A stretch of 64,000 bases of DNA. It comes from Flavobacterium swingsii. GTDB lineage: Bacteria > Bacteroidota > Bacteroidia > Flavobacteriales > Flavobacteriaceae. The stretch is from positions 186,001-250,000 of the forward strand of contig NZ_FOJT01000006.1 of NCBI RefSeq assembly GCF_900111965.1, given 5' to 3'. Position 1 is the stretch's first letter, and every line of letters begins with the position of its first letter. A program made the translations under genes and the position numbers. The notes beneath the pieces are model-generated. The model did not search any database and was not told where the DNA came from. It saw nothing but the letters and a program-made list of their open reading frames with translations. Below are positions 25,994 to 34,248 of this stretch, piece after piece.

Positions 25994-28285
25994 ATGAAAA
26001 TAGCAGTAATTGGTGGTGGTCCAGGCGGACTTTACTTTTCAATATTAACCAAAAAAGCCATGCCACATTGTCAAATCGATGTGTATGAGCGAAACAAACC
26101 GGATGATAGTTTCGGATTTGGAGTGGTCTTTTCCGATGAAACTTTAGGTGAATTCTTAAAACGCGACATGCAATCCTATGAATTAATTCGTAGCAAGTTT
26201 GCCTATTGGGATGATATTATTATCGCTCGTGATGGTGAAGAAGTCAGCATCGCTGGAAATGGATTTTGTGGTTGTTCTCGAAAAACTTTATTGCAATTAT
26301 TACAACAACGCTGTAAAGAAGAAGGTGTCAATTTGCATTTCGAACAAAACGTAGATGATGTTTCTCTGTTCGAAAACGCTGATATGGTTATCGCTTCAGA
26401 TGGAATTGCAAGTGGCATTCGTACGAAATACGAAAAGGAGTTCGGAACAAAAATAGAAATGAAACAAAACCGTTTCGTTTGGTTAGGTTCAACAAAACCA
26501 TTAGACGCTTTTACTTATTTTTTCAGAAATACAGCACACGGTTTAATCGTTGCCCATTCGTATCAATACCAAGAAGGAATGAGTACATGGATTTTTGAAT
26601 GTTCAGATGAAACCTGGCAAAAACATGGTTTTGAAGTTACTAACGAAGAAGATACTATCTCTAAAATAGCTGAAATTTTCAAAGAAGAATTAGATGGTCA
26701 TTCGCTTATCTCAAACAAATCACATTGGCGTCAATTTCCACACGTAACCAACGAAAATTGGTATCATAAAAATATCGTTTTATTAGGCGATGCCAAAGCT
26801 ACAGCGCATTATTCAATTGGTTCTGGAACAAAACTAGCCATGGATTCGGCCATCGGATTATCGGATGCAGTAATCGCAAATCCAACTGATGTACAAGCTG
26901 CTTTTCAACAATATGATAAGTCGAGAAGAAATACTGTTGAAATGATTCAATACGCGGCTTTAGTCTCGTTAGATTGGTTCGAAAATATGAATCGTCACAA
27001 CCAACATCCTTTTTATCAATTCGCTTTCGGATGTATGACACGCGCTAAAAAAGTGACTTTCGAAAACTTACGCTTGCGCGATAAATCTTTTACAGATAAA
27101 GTTCTTAAAGAATTTAATGCGAATTGTCACACTGAGCTTGTCGAAGTGCCTGCAGCTTTCACACCATTCCAACTTCGTAATTTACAATTGCAAAACCGAA
27201 TTGTGATGTCGCCAATGGGACAATATTCAGCGGAAAACGGTTTAGTAAACGATTGGCATTTCCAACATTACACGTCAAGAGCAATTGGTGGTTTAGGGTT
27301 GATTTTAACCGAAATGACTGCGGTTTCTGAAACAGGTAGAATTACAGAAGGCTGCGCCGGAATTTATACTCAAAATCAAATATTAGAATGGAAAAGAATC
27401 AACGATTTCATTCATCAACATACACAAACGAAAATCGGAATCCAATTAGGACATTCTGGTCGAAAAGGTGCGACAAAAAAACCTTGGGAAGATGCATTTA
27501 ATGGTAAGAGTTGGGAATTACTTTCCGCTTCAGCGATTTCATTTAATGAGAATTCAGCAACACCAAAAGCAATGACTTTAGCTGATATGGATTTGGTAAC
27601 TTCTGAATTCGTACAAGCTACAAAAAATGCCAATGCTGCGAATTTCGATATGATTGAATTGCAAGCGCATCACGGATTTTTACTAGCATCTTTCTTGTCG
27701 CCATTAACGAATACTAGAACAGATGAATTCGGCGGAAGCATCGAAAACCGATTAAAATTTCCATTACGAGTTTTTACAGAAATGCGAAATGCGTTACCAA
27801 AAGAGAAACCAATGTCAGTTCGAATTTCAGCTACAGATTGGGCACAAAACGGAATTTCTGAGCAAGATGTTATCACAATTGCAACAGCTTTCAAAAATGC
27901 TGGAGCTGATATCATCAATGTTTCTACAGGAAATACGGTGGCTGGACAAAAACCACAAACGGGAAGAATGTGGCAAACACCTTTTTCTGATGCGGTAAGA
28001 AATACGGTTCATATTCCAACTATAACAGCAGGTTATATTCAAGATATAGATCAAATTAATACGATAATTTTAAACGGTCGTGCCGATTTAGTTGCATTAG
28101 GAAGACCATTATTATTGGATGCAAACTTTGTACGAAATGCACAAGCTTACGAACAATTTCAACCAACTGATATTCCAAATCCATACAAAATGGGCATCTC
28201 ACATTTGTATCCTTTAAAAGCTACAGAAAGAAAACAAATGGAAGGCATGAAAAAAGCATTGAAACCAAAGAGTAATAAGAAGTAA
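25994..28285 (+). CDS. Bifunctional aryl-CoA 5-hydroxylase/oxidoreductase (salicylyl-CoA or anthraniloyl-CoA type)
   Basis: This 763-residue fusion begins with an FAD-dependent monooxygenase: GGGPGGLYFS at residues 7-16, FGVVFSDETLGEF near 38, and the second FAD motif VLLGDAKATAHYS near 262. From ~388 it is an old yellow enzyme (FMN) domain: RIVMSPMGQYS, LTEMTAVS and QLGHSGRKG. This is the layout of salicylyl-CoA 5-hydroxylase and anthraniloyl-CoA monooxygenase/reductase. It would hydroxylate the CoA-activated ring at C5. Residues 378-386 (CHTELVEVP) in the interdomain linker come from a dispersed DNA word. A CoA ligase gene follows 9 bases later. Confidence 0.9.
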   Translation: MKIAVIGGGPGGLYFSILTKKAMPHCQIDVYERNKPDDSFGFGVVFSDETLGEFLKRDMQSYELIRSKFAYWDDIIIARDGEEVSIAGNGFCGCSRKTLLQLLQQRCKEEGVNLHFEQNVDDVSLFENADMVIASDGIASGIRTKYEKEFGTKIEMKQNRFVWLGSTKPLDAFTYFFRNTAHGLIVAHSYQYQEGMSTWIFECSDETWQKHGFEVTNEEDTISKIAEIFKEELDGHSLISNKSHWRQFPHVTNENWYHKNIVLLGDAKATAHYSIGSGTKLAMDSAIGLSDAVIANPTDVQAAFQQYDKSRRNTVEMIQYAALVSLDWFENMNRHNQHPFYQFAFGCMTRAKKVTFENLRLRDKSFTDKVLKEFNANCHTELVEVPAAFTPFQLRNLQLQNRIVMSPMGQYSAENGLVNDWHFQHYTSRAIGGLGLILTEMTAVSETGRITEGCAGIYTQNQILEWKRINDFIHQHTQTKIGIQLGHSGRKGATKKPWEDAFNGKSWELLSASAISFNENSATPKAMTLADMDLVTSEFVQATKNANAANFDMIELQAHHGFLLASFLSPLTNTRTDEFGGSIENRLKFPLRVFTEMRNALPKEKPMSVRISATDWAQNGISEQDVITIATAFKNAGADIINVSTGNTVAGQKPQTGRMWQTPFSDAVRNTVHIPTITAGYIQDIDQINTIILNGRADLVALGRPLLLDANFVRNAQAYEQFQPTDIPNPYKMGISHLYPLKATERKQMEGMKKALKPKSNKK
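27125..27150 (+). repeat. Dispersed repeat word inserted in frame in the hydroxylase linker
   Basis: The sequence tgtcacactgagcttgtcga plus agtgcc is a word I recognise as scattered through many Bacteroidota genomes, mostly between genes. Here it is read in frame as CHTELVEVP exactly between the FAD and FMN domains. Recognition as a repeat comes from general knowledge; no second copy is seen in this window. Confidence 0.6.
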
Positions 28286-28294
28286 TTAGAAATT

Positions 28295-29884
28295 ATGAAA
28301 CATTACGAAGATAATTTCGCACATATAAGTTTACCCAATCTGGAATTGCAACCAGAATATAAATTCTTGGATTTACCACAATTCAATCGACCAGAAATGC
28401 TCAATTGTGTGGAAAAATTACTTGACAATCATATTGCTGAAGGTGGAGGAAACACTATTTGTATCCGAACTTTCGAAGAAACTTGGACGTATCAAGATTT
28501 ATATGAAAAAGCCAATCAAATTGCTCATGTTTTAGTGGACGATTTAGGTTTCCAATCTGGAAATCGGGTATTAATTCGTTCGGCAAATAATCCGATGATG
28601 GTCGCTTGCTGGTTCGCCGTGTTAAAAGCGGGCGGAATTGTAGTCGCAACTATGCCTTTATTACGTTCCAAAGAATTAACAACCATTATAGATTGCGCAG
28701 AAATTTCACACGCTTTTTGCGATAGCGATTTAGCCGAAGAAATGCATTTAGTGCAATCCGACTTTCTAAAAAAAGTGTGTTTCTACAGAAATTCGGATTT
28801 AGAAAAGTTAATGGAATTTAAACCAAAAACGTTTCATAATTATCATACCAAAGCTGATTCGGTAGCTTTAATCGGTTTTACCTCTGGAACAACAGGTTTG
28901 CCGAAAATGACCGCACATTATCATAAAGATATTTTAAATATTTGCGAAGCTTTTCCACAATATGCTTTACAACCAACCAAAAATGATGTTTTTATCGGAA
29001 GTCCGCCACTTGGATTTACGTTCGGTTTAGGCGGATTGGTTTTGTTTCCGATGTATTTTGGCGCTTCGACTTTCTTAATCGAAAAACCAAGTCCAGATTT
29101 ACTATTAAAAGCCATTCAAGACTATAAAGTCACCATTTGTTTTACAGCACCAACCGCTTGGCGAATTATCACCACAAAAGTGAACGATTTTGATGTTTCA
29201 AGTCTACGAAAATGTGTTTCGGCTGGTGAAACTTTACCGTTAAAAGTTTGGCAAGATTGGTATGACGCAACAGGATTAAAAATCATTGACGGAATTGGCG
29301 CTACAGAAATGCTACATATTTTTATTTCGTCGAATGAAGAAAATATGAAACCTGGTGCAACTGGATTAGCGATTACAGGTTACGAAGCGAAAATCATAGA
29401 TGCAAATGGTAATGAAGTACCAACAAATAATCCAGGACGATTAGCGGTTAAAGGAATTACGGGTTGTAAATATTTAAATCGAGAAGAAAAACAAAAAGAA
29501 TATGTAGAAAATGGATGGAACATCACAGGCGATATTTTTCGTCAAGATGAAGACGGTTATTTCTTTTTTGTAGCTCGTGGCGATGACATGATCATTTCTT
29601 CTGGCTATAATATTGCCGCAATTGAAGTAGAATCCGTACTTTTAACTCACGAAGCTATTTTAGAATGTGCGGTTGTCGGTTTGCCCGATGAAGAACGAGG
29701 TATGTTAGTTTGTGCACATATTGTTTTAAAAGAACAGGATAAAGCGGCAGATGATTTTAAAATTCAAATTCAAAATTGGTTTAAAAACACAGCAGCACCT
29801 TATAAATATCCGAGAATCATTAATTTTGTAGAAGCTTTACCAAAAACTGAAACAGGAAAAATTCAACGATTTAAATTAAAATAA
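28295..29884 (+). CDS. Aminobenzoate/benzoate-type CoA ligase
   Basis: This 529-residue AMP-forming ligase has GFTSGTTGLPKMTAHYHKD at the P-loop (~residue 190), IGATEMLHIF in the adenylate site, GDIFRQDEDGYFFFVAR with the hinge, and the catalytic C-terminal KTETGKIQR. The TAHYHKD ending of the P-loop and the N-terminal region fit 2-aminobenzoate-CoA and benzoate-CoA ligases better than fatty acid or acetate ligases. It would make the CoA thioester used by the hydroxylase immediately upstream. Substrate choice (anthranilate, salicylate, benzoate) is inference. Confidence 0.88.
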   Translation: MKHYEDNFAHISLPNLELQPEYKFLDLPQFNRPEMLNCVEKLLDNHIAEGGGNTICIRTFEETWTYQDLYEKANQIAHVLVDDLGFQSGNRVLIRSANNPMMVACWFAVLKAGGIVVATMPLLRSKELTTIIDCAEISHAFCDSDLAEEMHLVQSDFLKKVCFYRNSDLEKLMEFKPKTFHNYHTKADSVALIGFTSGTTGLPKMTAHYHKDILNICEAFPQYALQPTKNDVFIGSPPLGFTFGLGGLVLFPMYFGASTFLIEKPSPDLLLKAIQDYKVTICFTAPTAWRIITTKVNDFDVSSLRKCVSAGETLPLKVWQDWYDATGLKIIDGIGATEMLHIFISSNEENMKPGATGLAITGYEAKIIDANGNEVPTNNPGRLAVKGITGCKYLNREEKQKEYVENGWNITGDIFRQDEDGYFFFVARGDDMIISSGYNIAAIEVESVLLTHEAILECAVVGLPDEERGMLVCAHIVLKEQDKAADDFKIQIQNWFKNTAAPYKYPRIINFVEALPKTETGKIQRFKLK

Positions 29885-29889
29885 ATATA

Positions 29890-29945
29890 ATTTTAAGCCT
29901 TGCGAACTTTGCGTAAATCATTGCGAGCTTTGCGGTTAAAAATCA
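29890..29945. repeat. Word-repeat leader (aactttgcg-type)
   Basis: Tandem variants of one word (ccttgcgaactttgcg, then attgcgagctttgcgg) fill the gap before the next ATG. A decayed copy (gaactttgcggtt) precedes the nucleoside phosphorylase start at 43215-43230, and a related array lies at 63140-63195. Confidence 0.65.
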
Positions 29946-29949
29946 AATT

Positions 29950-31533
29950 ATGAGAAAAGTATTTCTAATAATAAGTATAACAATCCTTTCTTTAACAGGA
30001 ATTCTAATTTATATCAATTGGAAATTCGGTTTTCTGCTTATGATATTTATTCCGTTAATTGCAATGGGATTATACGATATGTTGCAATCGAAAAAAACCA
30101 TTCGTAGAAACTTTCCTTTAGTTGGAAGAATGCGCTATATCTTGGAAGCACTTGGACCAGGAGCTCGTCAGTATTTTATAGAAAGTGATACCGATGGAAA
30201 ACCTTTCAATAGATTACAAAGAAGTTTGGTATACCAACGAAGTAAAAAAGAAACAGATTCTATGCCGTTCGGAACGCAGTTAAATGTGTACGAACCAGGT
30301 TATAAATGGATCAATCATAGTATAAAAGCGATTCCTTTTTCGGAAGTAAATTCCAATCCAAAAGTTAAAATAGGTTCTTCTCAATGTGAAAAACCATACG
30401 ATGCGAGTTTGTTTAATATTAGCGCCATGAGTTTTGGGTCATTAAGTAAAAATGCCATTTTAGCATTAAATTCTGGTGCCAAACAAGGTGGATTTTTTCA
30501 TAACACAGGTGAAGGTGGACTTTCACCTTATCATCTAGAACCAGGCGGAGATGTGGTTTGGAATATTGGAACTGGATATTTTAGTTGCCGCGACAATAAT
30601 GGAAAGTTTTCTTATGAAGAATTCACCAAAAGAGCGACATTGGATAACGTAAAAATGATTGAAATTAAGTTTTCGCAAGGAGCAAAACCTGGTCATGGTG
30701 GAATTTTACCAAAGCAAAAAGTGACGGATGAAATTGCTGCTATTCGATTAGTAGAAAAAGGGAACGATATTATTTCTCCTCCAAGGCATTCTGCATTTAC
30801 CAATCCGTTAGAATTAATGGATTTCATCAAATTGCTAAGAAAAGGCTCAGGTGGAAAACCGATTGGAATGAAAATCTGTATCGGAAACAAATCAGAATTT
30901 TTATCCATTTGTAAAGCGATGGTTCAAACTAAAACGTATTTCGATTTTATCACGGTTGATGGTGGTGAAGGTGGAACTGGTGCAGCACCACAAGAATATT
31001 CAGATCATGTTGGAATGCCATTACGAGAAGCTTTAGCTTTTGTATATGATGCACTAAACGGTTTCGGAATCAAAAATGAAATTAAAATTATTGCCAGCGG
31101 AAAAGTAATTACTGGTTTTGATATTATAAAATGCCTTTCCATTGGTGCCGATGTTTGTAATTCAGCTCGTGGAATGATGTTCGCTTTAGGTTGTATTCAA
31201 GCGTTGGAATGTCACGCGAATACTTGTCCAACTGGAGTTGCGACTCAAGATCCAAGATTAACAAAAGGTTTAGTTCCTGAACAAAAAAGCATACGCGTAG
31301 CTCGTTTCCAACATGAAACGGTGAAAAGTGCCATGGAATTAATGGCTTCTGCTGGTTTAGAACATCCAGATCAGGTGGACAGAACGATTATCAGTGCACG
31401 TGTTAGCGGTACAAAAATAGAAACCTATTACGAAATGTATCCTGAAATTGAACCAAGTTGCTTGTTAAATGAAAATACAGTTCCGAAAGAATATCAGTTT
31501 TTCTGGAAAAAAGCAACAGCAGAAAGTTTTTAG
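29950..31533 (+). CDS. FMN-binding glutamate synthase-family protein, membrane-anchored
   Basis: This 527-residue protein starts with two hydrophobic helices (residues ~4-45). These are followed by a glutamate-synthase FMN barrel: MSFGSLSKNAILALN, NTGEGGLSPYH, GAKPGHGGILP and VDGGEGGTGAAP. A Cys cluster (CIQALECHANTCPTGVATQ) resembles the iron-sulfur site of GltB. It lacks the amidotransferase domain, so it is not a complete glutamate synthase; the real reaction of these stand-alone proteins is unknown. It lies inside the aromatic cluster on the same strand, after a repeat leader, and may be a later insertion or an electron-transfer partner. Confidence 0.87.
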   Translation: MRKVFLIISITILSLTGILIYINWKFGFLLMIFIPLIAMGLYDMLQSKKTIRRNFPLVGRMRYILEALGPGARQYFIESDTDGKPFNRLQRSLVYQRSKKETDSMPFGTQLNVYEPGYKWINHSIKAIPFSEVNSNPKVKIGSSQCEKPYDASLFNISAMSFGSLSKNAILALNSGAKQGGFFHNTGEGGLSPYHLEPGGDVVWNIGTGYFSCRDNNGKFSYEEFTKRATLDNVKMIEIKFSQGAKPGHGGILPKQKVTDEIAAIRLVEKGNDIISPPRHSAFTNPLELMDFIKLLRKGSGGKPIGMKICIGNKSEFLSICKAMVQTKTYFDFITVDGGEGGTGAAPQEYSDHVGMPLREALAFVYDALNGFGIKNEIKIIASGKVITGFDIIKCLSIGADVCNSARGMMFALGCIQALECHANTCPTGVATQDPRLTKGLVPEQKSIRVARFQHETVKSAMELMASAGLEHPDQVDRTIISARVSGTKIETYYEMYPEIEPSCLLNENTVPKEYQFFWKKATAESF

Positions 31534-31602
31534 AAGCTAATCCCGCTATCCGCTATATTCCCGATGAAAAATCGGGAGATGCCGCTGCTATCGGGGCTAA
31601 AT
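31534..31602 (+). repeat. Dispersed palindromic element, short variant (copy 2)
   Basis: It has the left arm taatcccgctatccgc and right arm tgctatcggggctaaat of the element family, with a compact inner hairpin (tcccgatgaaaaatcggga, 31559-31577) in place of the longer inner stem. It lies between the FMN protein gene and the thioesterase gene. Confidence 0.7.
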
Positions 31603-31670
31603 GTATAATAAGAAATAGTACTAATTTTAAAGTTTTAACAACTTGAAACCTTAAACTTGAAACAAAAAAA

Positions 31671-32087
31671 ATGATATTCACAAAACAAGAAAAAATTCGT
31701 TTCCAACATATTGATTACGCTGGAATTGTGTTCTATCCAAGATTTCTAGAAATGCTAAATGGTATTGTAGAAGATTGGTTTGAAGAAGCTTTAGACAGAC
31801 CATTTTCAAAAATGCACGAAACCAACGGAATTCCAACTGTAGATTTGAAAGTGCAGTTTAAAAAAGCGGCTCGTTTAGGAGAAACTCTAACCAAAAAATT
31901 GTGGGTAAAAAACTTAGGTGGCGCTTCTATTTTATGCGGATTTTCATTTGAAGACGAACAAGGAAAATTATGTTTAGAAGGTGAAGTAACTTTAGTAAAT
32001 GTTGCCTTTCAAGAAAACAAAACCGATATCAAAGCAGAACCTTTTAACGAGGAAATGAAACAAAAAATTTCAAAATTCATCATTTAA
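31671..32087 (+). CDS. 4-hydroxybenzoyl-CoA thioesterase-like protein
   Basis: This 138-residue hotdog-fold thioesterase carries the 4HBT signature near residues 12-27 (HIDYAGIVFYPRF), with the Asp expected for catalysis. It would release the free hydroxylated acid (for example gentisate or 5-hydroxyanthranilate) from its CoA ester after the hydroxylase step. It lies ten bases before the nitrilase-family gene, within the aromatic cluster, which gives the assignment its substrate context. Confidence 0.88.
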   Translation: MIFTKQEKIRFQHIDYAGIVFYPRFLEMLNGIVEDWFEEALDRPFSKMHETNGIPTVDLKVQFKKAARLGETLTKKLWVKNLGGASILCGFSFEDEQGKLCLEGEVTLVNVAFQENKTDIKAEPFNEEMKQKISKFII

Positions 32088-32097
32088 AATAATATAA

Positions 32098-33078
32098 ATG
32101 GATTTCAAAAAATTCAAAGCAGCAACCGTTCAAACATCACCCGTTTTTCTAAACGTAGAAAAAACAGTTGAAAAAGCAATTACATTCATTAAAGAAGCCA
32201 GTCAAAATGGCGCGCAATTGATAGCTTTTCCTGAAGTTTTTGTAGCAGGTTATCCGTATTGGAATTGGATCATGACGCCAGTTCAAGGAAGTAAATGGTA
32301 TGAAAAATTATATAAATGTTCTGTAAAAACAGATGATGAAGCGATGCAGCCTTTGTTTCAAGCTGCAAAAGACCATAACATTCATATCGTAATCGGAATT
32401 AACGAACGTGGCGATTCTTATGGCGAAATTTATAACACGAATTTAATCATTGATAACAACGGAATCTTAATCGGAAAACACAGAAAGTTAGTGCCAACTT
32501 GGGCCGAAAAACTAACGTGGACTTCTGGAGATGGTTCTTCGTTAAAAGTATATAACACAGAAATCGGTCCAATTGGAACCTTAGCTTGTGGTGAAAACAC
32601 CAACACTTTAGCGCGTTTTACGTTGCTTTCTCAAGGTGAATTAATTCATATTGCGAATTACATTTCATTACCTGTTGCGCCACCAGATTATAACATGGCG
32701 GAAGCGATTAAAATTCGTGCAGCTGCTCATTCTTTCGAAGGAAAATTGTTTACGATTGTTTCGTGTTCCACAGTTTCTAAAGAAATTATGGAAGCTTTAA
32801 AAGAAGATGTTCCAAATGTGGAGGAATTATTGACGCGTAAAAACTCGGCTTTTTCTGGATTTATTGGTCCGAATGGTGCTGTAATTGGCGAGCCATTAAT
32901 TGACGATGAAGGAATGGTGTATGCAGATATCGATTTAGAAAAATGCATCCAACCGAAACAAATGCACGATATTCTAGGGCATTACAACAGATTCGATATT
33001 TTTGACTTACGTGTAAACATCGCACCAACTCGAAAAATTACGTTTATCGATAATCACGAGGAATTTAATAAAAGATAG
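32098..33078 (+). CDS. Nitrilase-superfamily carbon-nitrogen hydrolase
   Basis: This 326-residue enzyme has the Glu-Lys-Cys triad: Glu in LIAFPEVFVAGYP (~residue 46), Lys in KHRKLVPTW (~129) and Cys in LACGENTNTLARF (~163). The CGEN motif places it near branch 1 nitrilases rather than amidases with CYD. It would hydrolyse a nitrile or amide. In an aromatic-acid cluster the most economical role is removing nitrogen from an amide intermediate such as maleamate, but a true nitrile substrate is equally allowed by the sequence. It is tightly linked to the thioesterase and the dioxygenase. Confidence 0.87.
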   Translation: MDFKKFKAATVQTSPVFLNVEKTVEKAITFIKEASQNGAQLIAFPEVFVAGYPYWNWIMTPVQGSKWYEKLYKCSVKTDDEAMQPLFQAAKDHNIHIVIGINERGDSYGEIYNTNLIIDNNGILIGKHRKLVPTWAEKLTWTSGDGSSLKVYNTEIGPIGTLACGENTNTLARFTLLSQGELIHIANYISLPVAPPDYNMAEAIKIRAAAHSFEGKLFTIVSCSTVSKEIMEALKEDVPNVEELLTRKNSAFSGFIGPNGAVIGEPLIDDEGMVYADIDLEKCIQPKQMHDILGHYNRFDIFDLRVNIAPTRKITFIDNHEEFNKR

Positions 33079-33090
33079 CATTAAAATACT

Positions 33091-34200
33091 ATGGAAGATA
33101 AATTTTCAGATGACCAAATTGGTCGTGCAAGAGTACAAGATTCGCCAGAATTAGTCGCGTATTATAAAGAATTAGAAACGCTTGGTGCTGGTGCTTTATG
33201 GACAGTTGCCAACGATATTGAACCTTGGGAACCAAGAAGTTCTTCTGTTCCAATGCTTTGGAAATATGACGATTTACGTGAATTAGTACTGAAATCATCA
33301 GAATTAGTGACGCCAGAACAAGCGGGAAGAAGAGTGGTGTATTTGGTAAACGACAAACGTAAAGATGTTTCGGCAGCTGTAGGTTGGCTATACACTGGAA
33401 TTCAAGTAACTCGTCCTGGAGAAAGCACATCAGCACATAAACATAAAGCATCAGCACTTCGATTTATAATGGAAGGCGAAGGCGGTTATACTGTTGTGGA
33501 TGGAAACAAAATCACTTTTGAAGTGAACGATTTCGTAATTACACCAAATTCAACTTGGCATGAACACGGAGTTGCCGAAAATGGTAAAACGTGTATTTGG
33601 CAAGATGGTTTAGATATTCCACTAGTAAATGCTTTGGAAGCGAATGATTACGCCGTTTACGATGGAAAACAAGCTTTGGAAAAACCATTGAATTATTCTC
33701 CAATTACATACAATTGTGCCGGATTAATTCCTGCAGATAAAACTTGGGACAAACCGTATTCGCCATTATTCAAATATTCTTGGAAGAATGTATATCCAGC
33801 GCTTTTAGAAGCACAAAAAGTAACAGAAGTGAATCCGTTTGATGGAATTTTTATGCAATATTCGAATCCATTAACTGGCGGACACGTGATGCAAACTATG
33901 GGAGCAGCGATGCAATTATTGCCAGCTGGTTTCAAAGGAAAAGCACATAAACACACAGGTTCATTTGTATATCAATGTGCGAAAGGAAAAGGATATTCAA
34001 TCATCAACGGGAAAAGATACGATTGGAAAGAAAGAGATATTTTCTGTGTTCCATCTTGGGCTTGGCATGAACATCACAACTTATCAGAAACGGAAGACGC
34101 TTGCTTATTTCAATTCAACGATTTACCGGTAATTGAAAGTTTAGGCTTGTTTCAATCAAGAGAATTAGAGGAAAATAACGGAAATCAAGAGATTAAATAA
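33091..34200 (+). CDS. Gentisate 1,2-dioxygenase-like bicupin ring-cleavage enzyme
   Basis: This 369-residue bicupin resembles gentisate dioxygenases. Cupin 1 has His116 and His118 (AHKHKAS) and His157/His159 (TWHEHG). Cupin 2 has His286 and His288 (AHKHTG) and His326/His328 (AWHEHH). It would open the ring between the carboxyl carbon and its neighbour, giving maleylpyruvate from gentisate or the amide analogue from 5-hydroxyanthranilate. Retention of metal-type histidines in both cupins is notable. It is 12 bases after the nitrilase gene. Confidence 0.88.
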   Translation: MEDKFSDDQIGRARVQDSPELVAYYKELETLGAGALWTVANDIEPWEPRSSSVPMLWKYDDLRELVLKSSELVTPEQAGRRVVYLVNDKRKDVSAAVGWLYTGIQVTRPGESTSAHKHKASALRFIMEGEGGYTVVDGNKITFEVNDFVITPNSTWHEHGVAENGKTCIWQDGLDIPLVNALEANDYAVYDGKQALEKPLNYSPITYNCAGLIPADKTWDKPYSPLFKYSWKNVYPALLEAQKVTEVNPFDGIFMQYSNPLTGGHVMQTMGAAMQLLPAGFKGKAHKHTGSFVYQCAKGKGYSIINGKRYDWKERDIFCVPSWAWHEHHNLSETEDACLFQFNDLPVIESLGLFQSRELEENNGNQEIK

Positions 34201-34248
34201 TAATATCAATTTCAAAAATCAATAGCAAAAAGCTTAGAACTTAAAAAA

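Noticed and set aside
25994..28285. Hydroxylase as two separate genes joined by an assembly error
   Set aside because: The frame is continuous through the linker, and the same two-domain fusion is known in salicylyl-CoA hydroxylase and anthraniloyl-CoA monooxygenase.
33089..33457. Minus-strand open frame opposite the dioxygenase start (122 codons), and similar antisense frames elsewhere
   Set aside because: It is fully antisense to a gene with clear homology, has no promoter or family resemblance, and shows the composition expected of a shadow frame.
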